From: JBBTQJ01 sp038065755
GTDB lineage: Bacteria > Patescibacteriota > Minisyncoccia > Minisyncoccales > Staskawiczbacteraceae
Assembly (NCBI GenBank): GCA_038065755.1
Contig: JBBTQJ010000005.1
Coordinates: forward strand, 1-8,953
DNA: 8,953 nucleotides
Direction: 5' to 3'
The notes below the pieces were generated by a model. It saw only the letters and a list, made by a program, of their open reading frames with translations, was not told where the DNA came from and searched no databases. A program made the position numbers and the translations under genes. Position 1 is the stretch's first letter, and each line of letters starts with the position of its first letter. Below are positions 4,759 through 8,953 of the stretch, one piece after another.

Positions 4759-5322
4759 TTATATTTTATAAATATTTTTTATTTTATTAACGATTGAATG
4801 ACTATCTATTTCCTTTACCAATAAAATTTCTATCTGCTTTTTGTCCAACCTAAAAAAATTTCTTAAAAAATTTATTTCTTTTTTGCAGTCAAAAGGATGC
4901 AACCAAACGCTTTTCTGCAAAGAATAAAATCCCAATTCTTTCAATTTTCCTCTGAAAGCGTTTCTTTTAATTTTTTGGCTATCGGGTATATCAAAAATTA
5001 CCACTCTCCACAATCTGTCCCATATTTTTGGTGTTTCGATTTTTAGTTCGTCTATTTTATATTTATTTGCCCTTTTCTTTCCTTTCTCCGTCAAGGTAAC
5101 AACAATATCGTGACCATCTTTTTTTATTTCAATTAAACCGTTTCTTTTTAAATAGTTAAAAGCATCTTTAGCTTTTTTTTCTCCTTTACAATATTCAAAT
5201 CTTTTATTCTTTAAAATAAACTTCGCTAAATTATAAAGAAAATAAGGAGACGTCGCTGTAATGCTAATTATTCCTACAAAAAGCAAAAAAATTAATATAT
5301 CTTTTGAAACACTGGCTTTCAT
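4759..5322 (-). CDS. PaaX/Cas2-like protein: membrane segment, winged helix and Cas2-like ferredoxin fold
   Basis: Residues 8-38 are hydrophobic (DILIFLLFVGIISITATS and YFLYNLAKFIL), a likely N-terminal membrane anchor. Residues 50-92 look like a winged helix (AFNYLKRNGLIEI...VVTLTEKGKKRA). Residues 101-187 match the PaaX C-terminal/Cas2-like domain: WDRLWRVVIFDIPDSQKIKR with Asp111 at the end of the first strand where Cas2 nucleases carry their catalytic Asp, then LRGKL-type LKELGFYSLQKSVWLHPFDC and a final acidic strand. Proteins of this kind are frequent in Parcubacteria and are often labelled Cas2 or PaaX. There is no CRISPR array, cas1 or phenylacetate gene here, so a transcription-regulator or RNA/DNA-binding role is as likely as nuclease activity. 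The gene stands alone between two copies of a 44-nt palindrome (4686-4729 and 5394-5437). Full PaaX is about 300 residues; this is 187. Confidence 0.8.
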   Translation of the reverse strand: MKASVSKDILIFLLFVGIISITATSPYFLYNLAKFILKNKRFEYCKGEKKAKDAFNYLKRNGLIEIKKDGHDIVVTLTEKGKKRANKYKIDELKIETPKIWDRLWRVVIFDIPDSQKIKRNAFRGKLKELGFYSLQKSVWLHPFDCKKEINFLRNFFRLDKKQIEILLVKEIDSHSIVNKIKNIYKI

Positions 5323-5393
5323 TTTTTATTTTTTATTTTTAAATTTTTAATACCCTTTAAATGCCTTACATCCATAGTCGCCCCTTATATTTA

Positions 5394-5437
5394 TATCGTA
5401 GTAATGTTTGTGCGACCGCATAAACATTACTACGATA
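5394..5437. repeat. 44-nt palindromic repeat, copy 2
   Basis: The arms TATCGTAGTAATGTTT (5394-5409) and AAACATTACTACGATA (5422-5437) are perfect 16-bp complements. They surround a centre of a G/T pair and TGCG-AC-CGCA. It is identical to copy 1 at 35 of 44 positions. The differences fall in paired couples: T-A to A-T, A-T to G-C, two A/G mismatches to T-A pairs, plus one G-C to G-T. It lies 71 nt upstream of the Cas2-like start codon and 56 nt beyond the VOC stop, so it could act as an operator or leader for the former or as a 3' structure for the latter. Confidence 0.9.
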
Positions 5438-5453
5438 CATTAATTTTATACAC

Positions 5454-5483
5454 TGCATTTATTTTAAATGCATTTATTTTAAA
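5454..5483. repeat. Tandem duplication of a 15-bp unit
   Basis: TGCATTTATTTTAAA occurs twice in direct, perfect tandem (5454-5468 and 5469-5483), 16 nt outside palindrome copy 2 and just beyond the VOC stop codon. It is probably a slippage product in AT-rich DNA; no function is visible. Confidence 0.8.
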
Positions 5484-5493
5484 AGTCGCGTAT

Positions 5494-5868
5494 TTATATT
5501 TGGACTAAGTTAAATTCATTGCCGTCGGGATCTGAAAATACAGCTTTGTATTCTCCCCACGACCTTTTTGAAATTTCTTCAACAAATTTTACGCCCTTCT
5601 TTTTTAACTCTTTTACTGTTTTTTGAATATCCTTTGTTTCAAAGATTATGGGGGTCCTGCCGCCTGTTTTAACAGTATTCCAACCTTCACCCCATTCAGG
5701 ACAAGGCGTTTCAATATAAAATTCTTCACCTAATTTCATAAGCATACACTTAAACTTTGAATATTTTTCTATTAATTTCATATTAAGCGTGCTTGAATAC
5801 CATTTTTCAGCTTTTGTAATATCTGAAACAAAAATTTGGACCTGACCGAATTTAATATCAATGTCCAT
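5494..5868 (-). CDS. VOC (glyoxalase/bleomycin-resistance/dioxygenase) superfamily protein
   Basis: The 124-residue protein shows one VOC module of two beta-alpha-beta-beta-beta repeats. The first starts FGQVQIFVSDITKAEKWYSSTLNMKLIEK (7-35). The second starts TPIIFETKDIQKTVKELKKKGVKF (72-95) and ends FSDPDGNEFNLVQI (111-124). The usual metal ligands are partly kept: Gln9 at the end of strand 1 and Glu118 in NEFNLVQ. The His expected before the second repeat's first strand is Thr72/Pro73, so metal-dependent glyoxalase activity is doubtful, and small-molecule binding or an unassigned lyase role is possible. Its ATG follows the PolX stop directly (TAAATG, 0 nt), making it the last gene of an MFS-polX-VOC operon. 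The substrate is unknown. Confidence 0.82.
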   Translation of the reverse strand: MDIDIKFGQVQIFVSDITKAEKWYSSTLNMKLIEKYSKFKCMLMKLGEEFYIETPCPEWGEGWNTVKTGGRTPIIFETKDIQKTVKELKKKGVKFVEEISKRSWGEYKAVFSDPDGNEFNLVQI

Positions 5869-7605
5869 TTATTTAAAGTGTTTTAATAGTTCTTCAATTA
5901 GGAGGGTGTTTATAATGTCTTGTTTTTCGGCCCAGCCGCGGCGGGCTTGGGAAATTCCAAATTCCATAAGCCGCATCTGGTTTTTTTGATGGGAGTCTGT
6001 GTTAATTACCATTTTAACACCGACTTTTTTTGCCATTTTAATATAAACATCTTTTAAATCTAATCTTTCTGGCCAAGAATTTATTTCTAAAATTGTTTTT
6101 GTTTCTTTGGCTTTCTTTAATATTTTTTCCAGATCAATCTGATACTCGTCTCTTTTTTGTATCAGCCGGCCGGTGGGGTGGGAAATTATATCAACATTAG
6201 GATTTTCCATGGCTTTAATAATCCTGTCTGTCATTCTTTTTCTGTCAATTTTCATTGAAGAATGAACTCCTGCTATAACATAGTCTAATTTTTCTAAAAC
6301 CTCGTCTTTAATATCTATAAAACCGTCCGGCATTATATTTGCCTCGCAGCCGTGCAAAACTCTAAAATTTTTGTTTTTAAATTTTTCGTTTATTTTTTTT
6401 ATTGCCTCATTTTGTTTTAATAATTGTTTTTCGTCAAGCCCATTTTCTATTCTTAAAAATTTTGTATGGTCGGAAATACCGATATATTCGTATCCCAAAC
6501 CTATTGCCGATTGCGCCATTTCTTCAATAGAATTTTCTCCTCCGTCCCAATTTGAATGGCAGTGCAGATCTCCTTTAATGTCTTTATACCCGATTATTTT
6601 TGGCAGTTTATTTTTAAGGGCAAGCTGGACTTCGCCGCTGTTTTCCCGCATTTCCGGCTCAATATATGAAAGACCGATTGCCTTATAAACTTCTTCTTCT
6701 GTTTTGCCGGCAATCATTTTGTTGCCTTTAAAAACTCCGTATTCGTTTAATTTTAAACCTCTTTCAATGGCTATTTTTCTTGTGGCAATATTGTGCTCTT
6801 TAGAGCCTGTAAAATATTGCAAAGCAGAACCAAAGCTTTCTTCTTTTACAACCCTTAAATCAATATCAAATCCCTGTTTTAAATGCACGGATGACTTTGT
6901 TGGGCCTTTTGCCCAAATTTTTTCAATGCCTTGCAAAGAAACAAAAAAATTATTAATTTTTTCCGGCTTGTTAGAGGCAATCAAAATATCAACATCTCCA
7001 ATGGTTTCTTTCATCCTTCTTGTTGAGCCGGCAACATTGATTTTTTTTGTTTCTTTTAAGCTTTCTAATATAGAGATTATTTCTTTTACTGTGGGCATTA
7101 TAAATCCAAGCAAAACTCTGCCTTTGTCTATTTTTAAAAATTCTATCCCTTGCAATATATTTTTTTCTGATATTTGACCAAAACCAAAAAGCCGCGCTAT
7201 TTTGTGATTTTTTGCCGCTGCTTCCAGGTCTTTGATTGTTTTTATTCCCAATTTTTGATAAAGTATTTTTGCTTTTTTAACGCCCATTCCTTCAATTTTG
7301 GTCATTTCCGTAAAATCAATCGGCAAAGATTTTTTCAATTTTTCATATTCTTTTATTTTTCCTGTTTTTATATATTCTTCAATTTTCAAGGCTAAATTTT
7401 TTCCGATAGCTGTAATTTCTTCTAATCCTTGCAGCCCTTTATCAAGATAAATTTCTTCGGCTTCTTCTTCTAAAGATTCTAAAACCAAAGCCGCTCTTTT
7501 ATAGGCAATTGGCCTGAAATCTTTTTTTCCCGATTGCGCAGGCAGGTTAATTTCAAGCAATGAAGCAATATTAAAAAATATTTTCGCAATTTCCTTATTT
7601 TTCAT
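5869..7605 (-). CDS. polX: DNA polymerase X family protein with C-terminal PHP domain (PolX)
   Basis: The 578-residue length matches bacterial PolX. Residues 1-90 form the 8-kDa-like domain (NKEIAKIFFNIASLLEI, helix-hairpin-helix EITAIGKNLALKI at 63-75), with a second HhH, KIEGMGVKKAKILYQKLG (103-120). The palm carries AGSTRRMKETIGDVDIL (192-208), with catalytic Asp204 and Asp206, and DIDLRV with Asp249. FTGSKEHNIATRKIA (265-279) is the dNTP-binding region. The PHP domain has its metal ligands: HCH (348, 350), DH (379-380), Glu421, His448, His476, Asp537 and His539. It therefore probably has gap-filling polymerase and 3'-5' exonuclease/AP-endonuclease activity in base excision repair. I chose the ATG at 7605-7603. 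It follows the upstream stop by 1 nt (TAATATG) and gives the conserved MKNKEIA start; an ATG at 7620 would add MWNHN and overlap the MFS gene. Confidence 0.96.
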   Translation of the reverse strand: MKNKEIAKIFFNIASLLEINLPAQSGKKDFRPIAYKRAALVLESLEEEAEEIYLDKGLQGLEEITAIGKNLALKIEEYIKTGKIKEYEKLKKSLPIDFTEMTKIEGMGVKKAKILYQKLGIKTIKDLEAAAKNHKIARLFGFGQISEKNILQGIEFLKIDKGRVLLGFIMPTVKEIISILESLKETKKINVAGSTRRMKETIGDVDILIASNKPEKINNFFVSLQGIEKIWAKGPTKSSVHLKQGFDIDLRVVKEESFGSALQYFTGSKEHNIATRKIAIERGLKLNEYGVFKGNKMIAGKTEEEVYKAIGLSYIEPEMRENSGEVQLALKNKLPKIIGYKDIKGDLHCHSNWDGGENSIEEMAQSAIGLGYEYIGISDHTKFLRIENGLDEKQLLKQNEAIKKINEKFKNKNFRVLHGCEANIMPDGFIDIKDEVLEKLDYVIAGVHSSMKIDRKRMTDRIIKAMENPNVDIISHPTGRLIQKRDEYQIDLEKILKKAKETKTILEINSWPERLDLKDVYIKMAKKVGVKMVINTDSHQKNQMRLMEFGISQARRGWAEKQDIINTLLIEELLKHFK

Positions 7606-7606
7606 A

Positions 7607-8251
7607 TTATGGTTCCACAAATGGCCTGGCGGGCACCATTCTTGGCGTGTCTTTATTTATTAAAGACAAATCTTTTTTTATAAAAATTAAAAGAACGGCA
7701 GAAACAATATCAAGAACGGTTACAATAATAAAAACCGCATTAAATCCAAATATGCCCACAAGAACTCCTCCCAAACCACCGGCTATTCCGGCCCCGGCTG
7801 ACAAAAAAGTGCTTTCCATGCTCCACTCAAACGCCTCTCTGCCCTTGTCAATGTGCCTTGTAAAAATAGCCAACCACGAGGGAAAAGCCATAGACATTGC
7901 TACGGCGTGCAATATTTGCAAAAGATAAATATGCCAAGGCAAAAATGAAAATAAATATCCTATTGGCACCAAAGCGGCCAAAAATGTTCCTATAACCATA
8001 AACCAAAAATCATCTTTTTCTCCGTGATTTTTATCTAAATAGCGGCCAATAGGAACCTGCAATATTGATTTTGTAATCCAGTAGAAGAGAGAAGCAAAGC
8101 CGGCAATTTTAGCCGCCTCCAAGGGGCCCTTGGATGTAATATTTTCTACAATAAATATGGCAAAAATAGGCGACACGAGCCCCCAGCCCAGGTTTAATAT
8201 AAAATCGCTTGTTATTAATATTTTTATAATTTTGTTTGCAAATTTTATCAT
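7607..8251 (-). CDS. Half-size MFS-like membrane protein (six transmembrane helices)
   Basis: The 214-residue protein has about six hydrophobic helices: roughly residues 8-35, 46-69, 83-104, 106-130, 147-169 and 171-192. Between helices 2 and 3 it has GRYLDKNHGEKDDF (69-82), a version of the MFS motif A (G-x-L-x-D-x-x-G-r-k). MFS transporters normally have 12 helices and about 400 residues; only the first half is present. The frame ends cleanly in a charged tail, and the next gene is PolX, so no second half follows. It could act as a homodimer or be a truncated relic; the substrate cannot be inferred. It is the first gene of the operon with polX (1 nt spacing) and VOC. Its start is preceded by poly-A/T with no Shine-Dalgarno sequence. 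Confidence 0.8.
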   Translation of the reverse strand: MIKFANKIIKILITSDFILNLGWGLVSPIFAIFIVENITSKGPLEAAKIAGFASLFYWITKSILQVPIGRYLDKNHGEKDDFWFMVIGTFLAALVPIGYLFSFLPWHIYLLQILHAVAMSMAFPSWLAIFTRHIDKGREAFEWSMESTFLSAGAGIAGGLGGVLVGIFGFNAVFIIVTVLDIVSAVLLIFIKKDLSLINKDTPRMVPARPFVEP

Positions 8252-8287
8252 AATTTTTTTATTTTTTTTAAAAAACTAATTTTTATT

Positions 8288-8293
8288 ATTATA
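8288..8293 (-). promoter_or_regulatory. Candidate -10 element of the MFS-polX-VOC operon
   Basis: Reading leftward, a perfect TATAAT (8293-8288) would start transcription near 8281, about 30 nt before the MFS ATG. The -35 region would fall in the greA terminator stem and does not match TTGACA, so the promoter may be weak or rely on another activator. The alternative is read-through from greA. Confidence 0.4.
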
Positions 8294-8308
8294 CTACAAA
8301 TATTATTT

Positions 8309-8339
8309 AAAAGCCCCTTTTTTATTTAAAGGGGCTTTT
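8309..8339 (-). terminator. Intrinsic terminator of greA
   Basis: A 12-bp stem pairs AAAAGCCCCTTT (8309-8320) with AAAGGGGCTTTT (8328-8339) around a 7-nt loop, 18 nt beyond the greA stop in its direction of transcription. The stem contains four G-C pairs and ends in a run of T on both strands. Confidence 0.85.
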
Positions 8340-8357
8340 CTGACCGAAATTAACCAA

Positions 8358-8831
8358 TTAGCTGATTTCGTATTTTATCTGTTTTATTTTATAAATTGTT
8401 TTAACAGGAGAAAAAACAACAACCTCGTCTCCAACCTTATGTCCTAAAAGAACCTTTCCAACAGGAGATTCGTTGCTGATTTTTCCCAAGGCAGGATTTG
8501 CTTCTAATGTGCCAACTAATATAAATTCGTCTTTTTTCCCGTCAACGCTTATTTTAATTTTTGCCCCAATTCCAACAACTTTTTGCTGTTCTTGGGCTGG
8601 TTTTTTAATCAACTCATAATGCTCTAAAATATTGTCTATTTCTGAAATTCTAGACCTTAAAAAACTTAAGTCTTCCTGAAAACTAATAAATTCCGGGTTT
8701 AAATCTTCTGATTCAAAAATTTTAGGAGCCTCTCCTGTATTTTTACGACGTTCAAGTTCGATTAATTCTTTATATTCTCTCTTGAGTTCTTTCAATTTTT
8801 CTTTTGTTATATAAAATATTTTTTCGTCCAC
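8358..8831 (-). CDS. greA: Transcription elongation factor GreA
   Basis: Residues 1-75 form the coiled-coil arm (FYITKEKLKELKREYKELIE and FLRSRISEIDNILEHYELI). Residues 84-157 form the FKBP-like domain (VVGIGAKIKISVDG, FILVGTLEANPALGKISNES, PVGKVLLGHKVGDEVVV, IKQIKYEI). GreA enters the RNA polymerase secondary channel and stimulates cleavage of backtracked transcripts. At the arm tip the usual GDLSENAEY is SEDLNPEF (41-48). Asp43 matches the conserved Asp, but two residues are missing, so the second acidic residue is shifted (Glu47). The start is GTG (8831-8829), the only usable start at the conserved N-terminus. The gene has its own promoter and terminator, so it is a monocistronic unit. Confidence 0.93.
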   Translation of the reverse strand: MDEKIFYITKEKLKELKREYKELIELERRKNTGEAPKIFESEDLNPEFISFQEDLSFLRSRISEIDNILEHYELIKKPAQEQQKVVGIGAKIKISVDGKKDEFILVGTLEANPALGKISNESPVGKVLLGHKVGDEVVVFSPVKTIYKIKQIKYEIS

Positions 8832-8865
8832 AAAAATGTTATTTTAATTTCAGGCCTATTAAAAT

Positions 8866-8894
8866 ATAGTATTCTTACTGTTTCTAAATGTCAA
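8866..8894 (-). promoter_or_regulatory. Sigma70-type promoter for greA
   Basis: Reading leftward, a perfect TTGACA (8894-8889), a 17-nt spacer, and TACTAT (8871-8866, four of six consensus) lie upstream of the GTG start. Transcription would begin near 8859, giving a leader of about 28 nt. The leader has no clear Shine-Dalgarno motif. Confidence 0.65.
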
Positions 8895-8900
8895 ATACTG

Positions 8901-8912
8901 CACTGGCCAGTG
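8901..8912. promoter_or_regulatory. Perfect 12-bp palindrome upstream of the greA -35 element
   Basis: CACTGGCCAGTG is its own reverse complement and is further flanked by ATAC (8895-8898) and GTAT (8913-8916). It lies 6 nt upstream of the greA -35, a position usual for a regulator-binding site. The same bases also form part of the tRNA-like stretch at 8904-8953, so the palindrome may be incidental. Confidence 0.3.
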
Positions 8913-8953
8913 GTATAGTTGACAGTATGCGGCATGAAAAAAGATTTGCAAAA

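Noticed and set aside
4759..5322. CRISPR-Cas locus suggested by the Cas2-like protein
   Set aside because: No repeat-spacer array, cas1 or effector gene is present, and the two 44-nt palindromes are over 650 bp apart with a gene between them. The protein also has winged-helix and membrane segments not found in CRISPR Cas2.
6371..7395. Several + strand open frames of 73-157 codons within polX
   Set aside because: They are antisense to a fully conserved PolX gene, and their products are rich in Phe, Ser and Ile with no recognisable motif.
7606..7620. Upstream ATG at 7620 for polX (adding MWNHN)
   Set aside because: It would overlap the MFS gene by 14 nt, and the extra residues are not part of the usual PolX start. 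The ATG at 7605 gives the conserved MKNKEIA beginning directly after the upstream stop.
8919..8924. TTGACA on the + strand as a rightward promoter
   Set aside because: No -10-like hexamer lies 16-18 nt downstream (AGATTT at 17 nt). It overlaps the tRNA-like stretch and may be coincidental.
8921..8953. Start of a rightward gene at ATG 8926 or 8934
   Set aside because: Only 20-28 bases are visible, two frames are equally open, and no ribosome binding site is present, so a coding start cannot be supported.

Overview
The window looks like chromosome from an AT-rich, streamlined bacterium, most likely a member of the Candidate Phyla Radiation (Patescibacteria, Parcubacteria-like). This is an inference from several traits together: very AT-rich intergenic DNA, almost no recognisable Shine-Dalgarno sites, an archaeal-type UMP kinase, a six-helix half-size MFS protein, a short membrane-anchored PaaX/Cas2-like protein of a kind common in these genomes, and single-domain repair enzymes. 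No marker gene in the window fixes the lineage.

Left part (1-2360). A partial UMP kinase gene (pyrH) runs leftward off the edge. Diverging from it on the + strand is a compact translation cluster: smpB, then the tmRNA gene ssrA starting 3 nt after the smpB stop, then infC (IF-3, non-ATG start) 21 nt after the tmRNA end, then rpmI (L35) and rplT (L20). A strong bidirectional hairpin terminator closes it. Trans-translation (SmpB plus tmRNA) and initiation/ribosome assembly (IF-3, L35, L20) therefore appear to share one transcription path, with tmRNA excised from the middle.

Middle part (2363-5493), all on the - strand. From right to left: a PaaX/Cas2-like winged-helix and ferredoxin-fold protein, a probable ADP-ribosyltransferase-fold protein, a Nudix hydrolase of the Ap4A-hydrolase type overlapping a single-domain O6-alkylguanine-DNA alkyltransferase, and an unrecognised 191-residue protein with its own good promoter. 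The Cas2-like gene is bracketed by two 44-nt imperfect palindromes. They are 35/44 identical, and their differences are almost entirely base-pair-preserving or base-pair-restoring. This conserved-structure pair around a single gene is the most unusual signal in the window.

Right part (5494-8953), also on the - strand. A tightly packed operon holds a half-size MFS protein, a complete PolX (X-family DNA polymerase with PHP domain) and a VOC/glyoxalase-fold protein, with junctions of 1 and 0 nt. Upstream of it is greA, with its own sigma70-type promoter and terminator. The last 50 bases contain a perfect 12-bp palindrome and a tRNA-like stretch that runs off the edge.

The only stretch above 300 bases without a protein gene (904-1275) is filled by tmRNA.
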